Positions 13,251 through 25,200 of a stretch of DNA of 64,000 nucleotides are shown one piece after another (within the stretch, counting starts at the first letter, position 1; each line of letters begins with the position of its first letter). The notes below the pieces were generated by a model. That model was not told the origin of the DNA, did no database searches, and saw only the letters and a list, made by a program, of their open reading frames with translations. This stretch comes from Torreya grandis. Taxonomy: Eukaryota; Streptophyta; Pinopsida; Cupressales; Taxaceae. The DNA lies in NCBI GenBank assembly GCA_037957365.1, contig JARHVA010003168.1, positions 1,130,501-1,194,500 of the forward strand. Direction: 5' to 3'. Position numbers and translations under genes: made by a program.

Positions 13251-13549
13251 TTAGGAGTCCATATTTATAAAAATAAAAACATTCATATCTATAATATTGA
13301 GGGTTTTATAATAAATAGTTCTTAATCTAGTCACAAAATTCATCACTTGATGAAATTATAAAAACCTAATCTCAGAAAGTACTTCTAATAGTATATGTTA
13401 CTACTATGTACCTTATATAGATGAGATCATCTATAACCATATTATATTTGGACTTTATATAGCTGAAATCAAAATCATAATAAAACAAATACTATAACTA
13501 ATATCTTTGTTGAGCATTTCGATTTGGGTATATGAAGATATAATTGAGT

Positions 13550-14600
13550 CCAAGATTATCAATATTTAGCATGAATGGTTTACCCAAAAAATAATGCCTC
13601 CAAAATTTTAAGGAATGAACTATTGTGTCCAATTTTAAATCATGTGGAGAATAATTATCCTCATAAGGATTTAATTTTATAGACTCATAATCTACTATTG
13701 AGCCTTTTTTTAGTATACTCCAATAAATCCATCCTCAAAAACATTAGTTACCAAAATAAAATGGACATTATGATCTATAAATATCAACACTAATATTGAA
13801 TAAAGCCTCTCTTTTAGGATCTAAATATTCTTGAAATTTATCACTCCACATAAAACATTACTCTTTCCATTGAAAAGAGGTTATGGGGTTAGTTATCTTA
13901 GATAAATTGGTAAAAATTTATTATAAGTCTCTAGTAAACCCATAAAACTATGTCATGAATTTTGTTTCATGTTGGCCATTTCATGATGGATTTTATCTTT
14001 ATAGGATCTATAGATATTCTTTTAGTTGAAATGATATGTCCTCAATGTTACACCTTCTTCTAGGAGAAAGCACATTTATATAGTTTCCTATATAAATTAT
14101 GTTTTTACAATCATTCAAAAACCAAATGCATATGCTCAACATGTTCTTCCTAACTCTTGGAGTATATCATAATATCATCTAAAAATATGAGTACAACCTG
14201 ATCTAAGTAGTCTCTAAACACATTGTTCATGAGATTCATAAATGTTGTCAATGCATTGTTAATCTAAAGGGTAGGATTGTGAATTCATAGTGACCATACC
14301 TCATATTTAAAGTAAGTTTACGAATATATCCCTCCTTAATCCAAAATGATGGAACCCTAATCTTAATTATATTTTAAAAAATAGTTTTTCACCTCACATT
14401 TGATGTAAAATATCATCAATATAGGGTAAGGGATACTTGATATTTATGGTTGTCTTATTCAACATATTTTAATCTATGCACAAATGAAGAGCCCCATATT
14501 TATTATTTATAAACACTATTGGTTATCTCCATGGTGAAACACTATATTAGATTATCCCTTTTGATAACATCTCAGGCAATTAGAATTTCAATTCAACTAA
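13550..14600 (-). pseudogene. Reverse transcriptase / RNase H pseudogene, element G
   Basis: Minus-strand reading near 14440-14500 gives text like the RT block 'MCID..MLNKTTI..KYPLPYIDD'. Near 14165-14200 it gives VVLIFLDDIMIYSKS, the catalytic FLDD box (Tyr replaced by Phe). The segment to about 13550 fits the connection and RNase H. Many stops and shifts are present. The RT call is secure from the two motifs in correct order and spacing; the domain limits are approximate. Confidence 0.65.
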
Positions 14601-15249
14601 CTCTATTGTCATCATTATGTAGGGTAATGCCTTGGATTGATGATTAGATCCCTGAATGATGTCAATTGTGAAGTTGAATCCCCTTTTAAGAGGTAATACT
14701 AGAAGATATTTTGGAAATACATCCTTAAATTCATGAAAAAAGGGATAAAATTATAATGTATTATCTTTAGGTTCTTTAACCTCATCTATATTAAACATGA
14801 GCACAAAAAATCCTTTCCTTTGAGCCTTCTTTAATTTAATGTCTTATATTTTTCTTAATTTTAAATCCTTATTTTCAACTTAGATTTGGTTATGATTCCC
14901 CAAACTATCCAAGCATTAAAACTTATTTTCAAATAAATAAACCTTTTCCTTATGCTTCCAAAGCTAATTTACTCCTAACACATAATACAATCCTCATGGG
15001 TGGTGAAATCAAGTTATTCCACCTCCTTTTCTATAAGGCATTTATCTACTTTTACCCTAGAATTATTCCCATATTGAACCATCCATGAATATACCATATG
15101 TCTAGCTTACTAGTTATTTTATTAAGTAAAATAGGATAAATGAAACACTTAGTATCTCCAATATTCATCAAAATAGAAACAAAATCCCTAAAAAAATTAC
15201 TTGACTCATCTATTAGAGAGATTTGAAACTTTTCTTGAATATTATCAAT

Positions 15250-15792
15250 CACTACATGGATTCACTACTGTAAAGCTCCATACTATGTGGATGATGATGG
15301 AAGGTTTATAATTTACTATTCATCTTACACTATGGACATTATTTAACATATTAGTATCCCCATAAGTAAAACATCCACTAGGCAACCCTTTCCTTCTAGG
15401 TTGGTTACCTCCTCTAATTCCTTCCTTGAATACATTACCTAGATAATTATCCCTTGAATCATTAATTCATTTGGGATTTTTATTTTTGAATATGGATTTA
15501 AAATCCCCATTATTCTTTCAATTCTTGTTTTTAAAATAAGGTTTTGGGGAACCAAACTTCTTCCAATACATGTCTCTAATTTATGAAAGTGATTTATCTT
15601 TTGTTCCTACTTACTAACCTTCTCAAAGACCTGATTCATGTAAAAATGTACATATACATACAAATCACAACCCATCTATGGCCCTCAAACCATGATGAAA
15701 TTTATGAATCAAAATATTTCATCTATCTAATATCTAGGAATATGTTTGATAATTTTTATAAACTACTCCCAATATGTTTTAGATTAAGGTAA
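15250..15792 (-). pseudogene. gag C-terminal part, element G
   Basis: Minus-strand fragments (for example KFGSPKPYFKNKN near 15530-15560, followed by a basic, glycine-rich stretch ending near a possible Cys-box at about 15340-15380) fit the nucleocapsid end of a gypsy gag. Just upstream, 15583-15792 holds text resembling the helical end of the capsid domain. The fragment is cut at its right side by the LINE insertion and continues beyond it at 17.56 kb. Confidence 0.5.
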
Positions 15793-17560
15793 AAACAGGT
15801 TTTGAAGGGACCCCAAAACCCTTTAACATAATTAAAAAAGATAGAGCAATTACAAGCACCAAGATAAGCAATCCTTAAACCTACTAAAAAGTAGCAACAA
15901 AATTAGGTAATACAAGGACAACATCATTATCCATTTTATATTTAGCCCCTAATAATCCAAATAAAGATTTAATATCTATTTTTTAGGGGTAAAATCTAGA
16001 ATAGTTGCCTGCCTGCCATCAGTAATATTCTGCATACTTTCTAGCTCTCTATTTTTCTTAGTGGATCTTCTTCCCGGTCTGTCTGGAGAGCCAACATCTG
16101 GTTTCACCTTTAAATGTTGTTCATCTCCTTTTCTATATTTATCCAGAGTAGAAGCAAGATGTTTCGCCTTCATTTGCTGGTCTTTTTTGCTGCTTCTAGT
16201 TTCTACCCCCTTAGTAATGGTATTTTTTCAGCCCTTTTTCTTTGGTTTAGAATATGCTTTAAGTTTGCTCCATTATCATTTATAGGAATCTCATTCGAAG
16301 GGAAATCATTCTCAGCCTGAATCTCCCTGGACTAAGAAAAAAGAGAATCTCCCTCCTCTAATTTATTTCCATCTTCAGCTAAGAATTTTCCTTCCTTCAG
16401 CTTAGTTTTGTCATCTACATCTCTCCATCGGTCTTCTATCTTATGATAGACAATGATTTGTTTTGATAAATCTATCAAATAATCTATTATTTGTAATAGT
16501 ATTATGGTTTTTGATTGCATCCCATGTCTTTCTTTCTCAAAATTTTATTTCTCAACAGCAAGCTCTTTATCCACCTTAGTATGTGGAGCTTTGGGATCTT
16601 CAATAGAAATCTCTTTCTCCGCCTCAGCATATAGAGCTTTAGAATCTTCATTATTCTTTAGTTCTTGTTGATTATCTTCTTTGGGTTTCCATACTTTCTT
16701 TTGCTGGACCTTGATCTTTCTCTCATCCAAAACACTACTAGGATAATTTTTACTTTTATAAGGACAATTTCTGACCCAATGCCCCTGTTTCTTACAAGCA
16801 TAACAAGAGTTGGGCAAATCTTCAAAAAAAATCCTTTGAGTTTTATTGCCATGCTTAGAAATTAGATCCACTTTTTTGGGAGATGATTCAGATCTACCAC
16901 TTTAACATAAAGTTTGGCACTTTGAAGTTTGGATTTGATAGCCATTGCATTATCCAATGCCACAAATTCACCAAAAGAATTGGCTATACCTTTAAAAATG
17001 TCCTCATGCCGAAACTCTAAAGGGAGGCTAGGAAGTCTTACCCAAATGGGAGTGGTTAAGAAAAAAGAATCTGAAAGATCCATGTTAGGCTCCCATTTTT
17101 TAATAGTGAGAGAACATTTACCAAAAGACCACAGTCCTCCACATAGAACCATATTCATGTCCTCCTTATAGTTGAAGTTAAACAAGAAGAAACCATTCAA
17201 CATTGATGCCACTTCTACCTCTCCTCGAATAACCCATTTCCTTTTAACTATTTTTGTAAGAGATTCTAGATCTGGTCTTGCCCCTAAAATTTTACCCACT
17301 AGGGTGAATTCCATAGAAGGCATAGAAAAATCTATTAAAGGATCTGGAATAAAAACTTGAAACTCACCTTTCTCCCAACAAGAATTAGTAATCACCGATG
17401 AAAAAAGAAATTTTCCATTGGGTTTCTTACCAAACAGAGATGACCACTTCTTTTGTTCTGAATACTCTGCCTTCAACACTTCTGAGGATTTTTCCTTCAA
17501 TTCTACTAGCTTTAAGTTCTTAAAATCTATCAAATTCTATTAAAAATAAATCTATAGTAA
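15793..17560 (-). mobile_element. LINE (L1-type) insertion with ORF1 only, inside element G gag
   Basis: A minus-strand LINE ORF1 (next entry) lies between two halves of a gypsy gag. Left of the ORF1 stop there are only about 180 bp before gag resumes, so ORF2 (endonuclease and RT) is missing. I could not find a clear target-site duplication or a poly(A) tail (poly-T in plus view), so both ends are approximate. It is either an internally deleted copy or a member of an ORF1-only family. Confidence 0.6.
15976..17533 (-). pseudogene. LINE ORF1: DUF4283-type domain plus CCHC zinc knuckle, frameshifted
   Basis: The minus-strand segment 16862-17533 (about 223 codons) has the pattern of the DUF4283 RNA-binding-like domain of plant L1 ORF1 proteins, including IVKRKWVIRGEVEVA, NMVLCGGLWSFGKCSL and PIWVRLPSLPLEF. 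The next frame (16545-16871) continues it after a frameshift near 16865 and holds a zinc knuckle, CYACKKQGHWVRNCP (C-X2-C-X4-H-X4-C). A charged tail continues through 16332-16520 and ends at 15976-16173. The protein presumably coats LINE RNA. The right edge of the open frame begins with TTG, not ATG, so the true start is lost or unclear. At least two frameshifts make it a pseudogene, though it is better preserved than element G around it and therefore younger. Confidence 0.8.
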
Positions 17561-18060
17561 CTAATTTGACCTAAATAAAATAAATAACTTATTCCATGTG
17601 GTGGTAGTGGATTTAAGGCCCATTTCCATCTTGTTAGTTCACTAGGTTGTTACTTCACCAACAAGATAATATGTTTCTCGTACTACTTTGGTCACTTCAG
17701 AATTATTTTAAATTTTGAAATAGTTTTCCATTTTAGTGATAAAACCTTTATTTCCATCATCCAATACCATTTCATAAAATTTAGGTGGATTTACCTTTTT
17801 CATATCTAGTACAAGTTCTACAACCACTTATGCTCATATAGACTAATGTTCTTCAACATACTATTGATATGGACTATCTTCATGTCTTATCTATTATTCC
17901 TCAAGTTATTATTGTTATTATTCCTCACCATTCCCTTGTACCTCATATTATACGAATAAATATTTTCCCATCTCTCACTCAAGTTTTAAAGGATTTGATT
18001 AAACTTAAAAACTTGCTCTATTGCCAACATATTGAGATCAAATTGTTGATCCTGGTTTGA
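17561..18060 (-). pseudogene. gag N-terminal part, element G
   Basis: Minus-strand reading of about 17600-17810 gives VNPPKFYEMVLDD, TKMENYF and TNKMEMGLKS in order, the start of a gypsy capsid domain. The region to 18060 gives a helical, charged N-terminus in broken frames. It continues on the other side of the LINE. Confidence 0.55.
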
Positions 18061-18166
18061 ATTTCTTTAAATTTTAGATCATGCACACACCATTTCCTCC
18101 TACTAGAAAGAGGAGAGATATTTAAATTTTATTGTGATAATTAGGTTTAAGTTTTTAAACCTACAT

Positions 18167-18178
18167 TATGATACGACA
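18167..18178 (-). other. Candidate primer-binding site of element G
   Basis: In plus view, attatgatacga resembles gctctgatacca, the reverse of the initiator-Met PBS TGGTATCAGAGC, with four mismatches. It is followed by catgttagaacc, where an LTR end would be expected. The position upstream of gag is right; the match is weak. Confidence 0.35.
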
Positions 18179-20430
18179 TGTTAGAACCACTCTAAGTTCC
18201 ATTAAAAAAACTACACTATTTTTTTCATATCATAATAGAGTCAATATAATTATCTATTATAATCAAGGTCAATTAACATTTTTAAACATTCTCAATGTAC
18301 CAAAAATATAATATTAACATGTATATATCATTCATATATAATTCATTATTATTATGATATTGCATTGAACTACATATAACAATCACAATACCCATTTTAT
18401 ATCACTAGTCTAAACATATAAGTAATACTAAGATTTAGTCCATAAATCACTCTCAATGATGTAAGAAAAGTAATACTATACCATAATACATAAATTTAAC
18501 CTTAAAGGTACAATAACACATAATTTTTAAATATCAAATACAATAAATTACATCAAATAAATCATAAGAAATAAATACAAACATTATTGATGTACAGTAT
18601 GATATTAATGAATGCTCATATATGCCAATAGACACTATTACATACATTAGATTAATATAATATATATAAATTAAAATAATACAATGGAGATTCATTAAAA
18701 AACTCATGAATCATAACATTATCTATTATTATGTAATAATATTGGTTTTTAATTCATCTATAGAAATGGATAACATCGCATGGGTGTTTTTCTTTTAACC
18801 ACAGATCATTAGTCCATCATAGAGTTCCCCAATAGGGGTGGACCTTTATTTCACAAATTCAAATAATATAAATGTGAACATAAATAACTCATCCAATATA
18901 GTTTCATTGGTATATATTCACTATGATAGATAGATATAGAGGGGTTAGCACCGTAAATTCATGAAAACTATAAAGTATAGTGGACAAAAAAATCATTAAG
19001 ATATAACATTACTTTAGCCAAAGTATTTTTATATATTTCAGATTTCAATTGAAGTTGGGTCATAGTCCACAATAAATATACTCTATGTTAAAATACATAT
19101 ACATTTATACTCTTCACAATAAATTATGATGAGTGACCTATAAAAATTTTCTTTGGCTAATGACTCATCATCTTGTAACATGAAGAGAAACTTAAAAATA
19201 AATCATTCAAAAACCATAGTTTTACATAGAAGAATCACATAACCAATATATAGGTCAAATTAATAATTTTTTAGATTGAACTACGATGATTAAATGAAAA
19301 ACTTATAATTTCTATGAATTATATAAATAATTCATAGAAATCATTATACAATTCCATAGACCATGAAATACATCAAGGGTTTAAAAACAATATATTATCT
19401 CAAACCATATTTAATGGACCATCTAAAAATGTTATGTCATGTTTATATTAAATAAATATTTCATTGTAATAATAGTGAATTAAACTTTTGAAATTACATT
19501 TATGTACCCAAACTCATTATTTATAATAATATAATTAATAACCTAGTATTATTGATATTTAGTTTAGTAAGTACTCCTTAAATGTAAAATATTTAAATGT
19601 AATATCTATCATAAATGATAACTCCTATTTTTTAATATAGGCTTAATATTTATTTTTTAAATAAATTCTAACTTATATTTCTCTTAAAATATAAAATATA
19701 ACGAATCTTTATAATATAGTGTCTACGAAAGATTTAATACTATTCAAAAATTTCTATTTAATTTATTTCTCTATATATTTTAACCTGAGTTTTAATCTCC
19801 TAAACTCATTTTAAATTTATCCCAAACACTATGGTCAAAAAAATATTTTAATATCCCCAAACTAAGAATATAACTCATTAAATATTCTCACAAAACATTA
19901 TCCCATTGTATAAGTTTCTTATAGTTTCCAAAATAACACAACATAGTTCTTAGAAAAAAGTAGATAATATTAAAACATCTTCATCAAGTATGACTCTATA
20001 GATTTACTAAATATTATGTCCCATGGAAATGTGTATTATATTCCAATAATCCTTTTTTTAAGTAAGCAAACTATGTTAATCATCCCTTAAATCATCATTA
20101 ATTTTCAACTAAGAACAATGCAATCCTTCACCACTTGAACCAATCTCATGTAAAGTAAACCAAACCATCTATTATGTTATAGGACTCTAAAAACAATTTA
20201 ATATTACTTCATCCCTTTTGAGATTGAAAAAATGAATAACATGGTAAAACCATGCTAAAACCATGTTAATAATGGCATGCATATAAGAACACTACAACCA
20301 TATAAATGAATAATGGAAAACATGAATAACATGCAAAATATACCAAAATAATTAATGAAAACACACTTTGGCCATACAAAAATAGTAAATTCCATGTTTT
20401 GGGAGTAATTAGTGGCATAATAAAACCATA
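18179..20430. other. AT-rich sequence without assignable features
   Basis: If the PBS of G is correct, the left part of this stretch is G's 5' LTR, starting TGTTAGAACC in plus view. I could not find its partner near 11.8-12.2 kb or its right end. No coding motif is visible on either strand. Confidence 0.35.
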
Positions 20431-20439
20431 GTTAAATAG

Positions 20440-20520
20440 TATTATTAATAAGGGTTCACATTATAGGCCTAAAGGTGAGAGTAAAATCTCACCCTTGGGT
20501 CCATAAGCATGACATTTTTA
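20440..20520 (+). repeat. Left arm of a divergent inverted repeat, with internal hairpin
   Basis: The arm holds ttcacattatagg, then ggtgagagtaaaatctcaccc, which can fold on itself (GGTGAGA with TCTCACC), then cataagcatg. The reverse complement of 22890-22985 reads in the same order (ttcatattta, gggtgagat, ctcatcc, cataaggg). The pairing is imperfect. Confidence 0.35.
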
Positions 20521-21169
20521 TTTTATTCTCATAATAAACATAAAACCTATAACTTTTCTTAGGATATGATGAACCTCTTATAATAAAATACATTTTCCAA
20601 ATGGTGAATTTGAACTATATTAACTCTATATTCTCTACATTTAAACAATAAGTTTTTATTGTCACATTTTGCATATGGGTTTTATAGATCCATGTGGAAG
20701 GAATACCATAGGGTTCATTTAGAAATAAAAATAAGACAATAACCTAGGTATCCCTACCAATTTTAGGGTTTGATCAAAAAGTTTTTATGCTATTAAAAAT
20801 TGCAAATGCAAATAGATAGAAATAATATAAATATTGCATTTAACCCATTTAAATATACTCTTTGGATAATTTATGACCGCATCCATCTTCATTCTCTTTT
20901 GATCCCCATGTTCTTTTTTTATAATCTCTTGTAACCAATTCACCATTTTTATTATCCCCAATTTATCCTTCAATGAATATTTTATCTTTATATATTAAAG
21001 ACCACCACATAGATAATTGTATGAAATTACTCCCATTTACTTTTTAATCTAGTTTTCTACTCACATTAAAACAATATGTATAATTCTAACCCAATAAAAT
21101 AGCATGCACTCATGAAAATCAGAATCTTAATGTTACATCTAACTTATCCTAACAAGTAGTTTTACTTCA

Positions 21170-21257
<88 letters not shown>

Positions 21258-22889
21258 GATTTTGGGTTGTGAAATTTATATATTATTTTAGTTAGAATGT
21301 TGTATTGTCTAGTTTATATCTTTATGTTTACTATTATTGCTCAACTAAAAAAATATTAATGTGATTTATTTTTATATATTCTAATGTGAAATATAAAATA
21401 GTATTGATATAAGTTATTATTTGTTATTTTACATGGTTACAATGATAATAATGGACTAACTATTGTTTAATTTTTTGAGGTGGATGCATGACTATCTCAT
21501 CCTCACTAAGTCGTACAAAGGGATAGCATAATAGGTGAGAGGGTGATAAATTGAGATAATCTAGGGAGATAAAACAAACCCAAAATAATCACACAAACAC
21601 ACACTTTATTTATGAAAAGATAATGATTTATTGTGTTCTATTTTTTACCTATGATGGATTATTTTATTAATAATATGTTATGTGCCTACTTTTAGTAGTC
21701 TGCCATTGTGGTTATCATTGCATCTTTTGGGATTATTTACGGGTACTAATATTGAAATAATTGAAATTATTCTTGAAAGATGAGTGTGATTTGATATCAA
21801 TAAAACACTAGTTTTGATTTAGAGTCTTGATTCTATACTACTTGCATAATTATATAATTCATGCGTGCAAAGTGTGTCATTATGTTGATTGTTGGTTACT
21901 TGTTGAATGATATTATGAACTACTTGTTTATTTTTTATCGATTAGAAAAGGTGTTGTAATGTATAATTTTGGTATACATTTAAAATAAAATGATATGTTG
22001 TGATATAATATATTAATAGAAATAAAACTCCTTTTTATGGCAATATAAACCCATAGATTAAGATACCATTGGTGTGGCATACATTATGAAAGTGTCTAAA
22101 ACCTTAGGCTTTGATAACATAAAAATATTTTTAATGAATTGAGGCATGAATAAATTTTGATAAAAAATGATAATACATATTTTTTAAAGGAAAATATTAT
22201 TATTATTGTAGGGTTTTCATGGGCTCGTTAAAAACATAAAATATTATGATATGATTATATTTATTCATTTGATCATTTTAATGGGGTAATGCATGAAGTT
22301 TGAGGATGAAACCCTACATGTTATCAAAACTCTTTTAGTTTTTATAAGATTGAAATTAAACTTTATTTGAGATAAATATTGGAGTAAATGTGTAAAATAA
22401 TTATGAGATAATGGCAAAAGTATCAAAGAGAATATAAAGACAAGCAAAAATGTTAGCAAGAATAAATTAAGGAGGAAGGTAATAAAGTGGAAAATGGAAA
22501 AAGAGAGAGGGGCACGATAAATTAGAGAGAAGGGAAGAATAATATGATTATGACTTGGGAAATTAGTTTCATTAAAAAAAAAGTTTCATCCACCATTTTT
22601 TATAGTAATAGTAAAGTAATATCTTAAAATTATCAATGTATTGATATTCTTAGGTTTCTTGTTATTTAAAAAGGGTAGAAGGCTATAGTTTTATTTGTCA
22701 CAATATTAACATGTGGATTTATTAAAATAATTTTAATATTTTGGAAACCCTTTTTTCCTATGTCAAATGCATATAATTTCAAAATTGTAAAAAATGGTAG
22801 TCTTAGCCTATTTTCTCATATGACCATCATTACCCAATTTTAGGGGTTATAATATTTTTAGCAAGTATTGTTTTAGATTATATGCCACC
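20521..22889. other. AT-rich sequence between the inverted-repeat arms
   Basis: It contains the (AAT)n tract. A minus-strand open frame of 62 codons at 20785-20973 has no recognisable domain. I see no transposase motif between the arms. Confidence 0.3.
21169..21258. repeat. (AAT)n / (ATT)n microsatellite
   Basis: About 24 AAT units are followed directly by four ATT units, so the tract ends in a self-complementary junction that could extrude a short hairpin. Confidence 0.95.
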
Positions 22890-22985
22890 ATTTTTAAAAA
22901 TAAAGGATTTATTCATCCCTTATGGATATGGGGATGAGAGTTATATCTCACCCAAAAATCCCTAAATATGAACACCAACTAGGAT
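22890..22985 (-). repeat. Right arm of the divergent inverted repeat
   Basis: It contains gatgagagttatatctcaccc, again a small internal hairpin, and is the inverted counterpart of 20440-20520. Similarity extends some tens of bases outward (gggtattaatcc in reverse against tattattaataaggg). Confidence 0.35.
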
Positions 22986-24410
22986 TAATACCCACATTTC
23001 ACTATAATGGATTATTTGGTTGTTGAAATATTTTACACACTAAGGTCATTCAATTTTTTTAATTAATTTTTTCTTGAATCTTGAAATCATTCATATGGTA
23101 AAAGATGGTTGTGATTGTTTATATATATATATATATATATATGGACTATTTAAATATGTTTTTATAACCTCATATGAAGTAAATGGTTGTTCTATAAGAT
23201 TATTAAAAATGCTTTATTGGCTGTCGATTCCTTGGAATTATAGGTTATTAACAAATGTGAAGGGAAAATTAGTGTTATTTTATTTTATACAACTGTATGA
23301 TATTAATACCCAACTAAGTGTTAGGTAACATTATGATTTATTATTATTTTTCAAAATCCATATTACATAACATGGAGTTATTTCCTGACATCATAAATGT
23401 ATATGGAGGAAGATTAATTAAAAATGAATGCAAACAAAAAATTACAGACCTTTAGGACATAGTTGGGACTATAAATTAACAAGGAGTTTGGGACTCATTG
23501 AGAAGTTACTTTGAGATAATAAATTTATTATTACTATTTATGTAATGTTCACTTAGTAGGCAAAAAATCTCAAGGTTGAACATGCATGACACCTTTAGAT
23601 TATACTTGGAGTAATTTATATTGTTAAGTAGTGTATTTATAAATGTTAATATAAAAAGGACCAATAAGGACCTAGTTTAAAATAAATAGTCATAGAAAGT
23701 TTTATGTATCGCTAAAATATAATGTTATATGGGTTTAGTCTAAACACTATTATATTTTAATGAGTAACCTAGGTGTGAAAAAAATATCAAAAGTTATGAG
23801 ATGATTTTACTAAGTTCAATAATATGTTTAGGATATTATTTAACATTAAAGTCAAACTTATTAATGTTATTTGATCTATTATATAGTTTTTAATAATTTT
23901 TATATGGAAATTGAGTGATAAATACTTGTGATGTAGTCTATTTTCCTATAAATTAGGTGTGATTTATGCATTCTTGCTCAAAAGCAACTTAATAATAGTA
24001 TTTTTTTGAATGATAAATATTAAGTGTTAAATCTTTTAAAGGTCATAAATTTTGACCAGTAGCTCTATTTGAGATCTTCCATGCACCAAAATGACTATCT
24101 TCAAAAGTTTGATGCTACCATAAGTTAATCTATCTACTTAGTTTTAGAGAGTTGTATTGATGATGTCATGGTGGTTTCATGGAGGTGTCATATTTAGTGG
24201 ATGAAGATCCTTTAGAGTCTATGTGATAATGAGAAAGTGTGCAATGTGCTTGTTCTTGTATGCTTGAAGTATGAATGGTTGATCTTTAGTATTGAATGGT
24301 TAGAGATGTCCAAGGACGAGTATGGTGATTGGAGCTTGTGAAATAGGTCTCTAATATATTATTTATGCTTTGAGAGCTTATGTGAACAAGTTTAATTCAT
24401 TTAGTTAAAT
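22986..24410. other. AT-rich sequence without assignable features
   Basis: Apart from the TA repeat, I see no coding motif, LTR end or repeat that I can support. Confidence 0.3.
23119..23142. repeat. (TA)n microsatellite
   Basis: A 24-base AT dinucleotide run. The open frame crossing it shows a Tyr-Ile repeat and is not supported as a gene. Confidence 0.9.
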
Positions 24411-25200
24411 ATAGTTTTCATCTAGACACTTTGGGTCTAGTGGTAGAAAATCTGAGTAGGCAATTTGATGATGTCACCATTGCCACATGTGAATGAGTCA
24501 AGGGGTTTGGTCATATAGTTATGATAATTATAGTCCTTAGTTGTTATGAACTATATCTTAAGTCATACATTGAAGTGAGGTAAAAGATATGAGGGTGAAA
24601 ATATGGCTTCTCGATCAAAATTCATTATTTTTCCCATAGCCAAATTTGCAATGTGGTAAAAAAGAGTCGAGTAAGTAGTTGAATGATGGAACATATTTCA
24701 CATGTGCACATTTTATGAGAAGGTGATCATATGGGTTTGTTCACTTTTGGACCTAGTTTATTTTAGATAATTTTTAGATTATGTGATATAGCACATCAAT
24801 AGATATGCATATGCAAAGTTGGTCTCTCAAGCAATTTGATGGTGGCATGTCTTGCATGTGTGAAGTTGTCAAGAGAAATTGATCATATAGGTTTGTTCAG
24901 TTTTGAGCATAAATGATTTTTGATAAATTTGAGATGATTAATTTAAGCACAACAAAAGTTATGCTTGTTCAAAGTTGGCTTCTCAAACAGTTTTTGACAT
25001 AGTTGGCTCTATGATAGAATATTTTGAGAAGGCATTTTAATGGTATTATATCTTTCATGCACAAGAGTCTAAATAGTAGTGTTTCACATGGTTATATTTT
25101 CTTGTATAAGGAGATCATATAGTATAAATTTAAGATCATGTGAGTAAGCACAAAAGAATTTATTAATGTGCAAAGTTGGCTACTCAAGTATATTTAAAGG
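24411..25200 (+). repeat. Degenerate tandem repeat, about 160-220 bp units, ~4 copies
   Basis: Related blocks recur in order. One is a 'ttgatg(g)tg..at..catgtg' block near 24460, 24682, 24838 and 25032. A second is '(g)gtttgttca.ttttg' near 24737 and 24890. A third is 'gcaaagttggc(t)tctcaa' near 24814, 24975 and 25160. Spacing varies and identity is low, so the array is old. It may be part of a decayed LTR, as LTRs often hold such repeats. Confidence 0.5.

Larger units (their letters stand above)
11803..18178 (-). mobile_element. Element G: decayed minus-strand Ty3/gypsy retrotransposon
   Basis: Reading leftwards from 18.2 kb there is a candidate PBS, a gag N-terminal part, a LINE insertion, the gag C-terminal part, then RT, RNase H, integrase and an integrase C-terminal region ending near 12.26 kb. 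All frames are broken. The integrase end, with KLSPRYVRPFDVL-like text, resembles chromovirus-type gypsy elements and not the Tat-like elements elsewhere in the window. LTRs were not delimited: the 5' LTR should begin right of 18178, and the 3' LTR may have been disrupted by element F. Confidence 0.65.
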
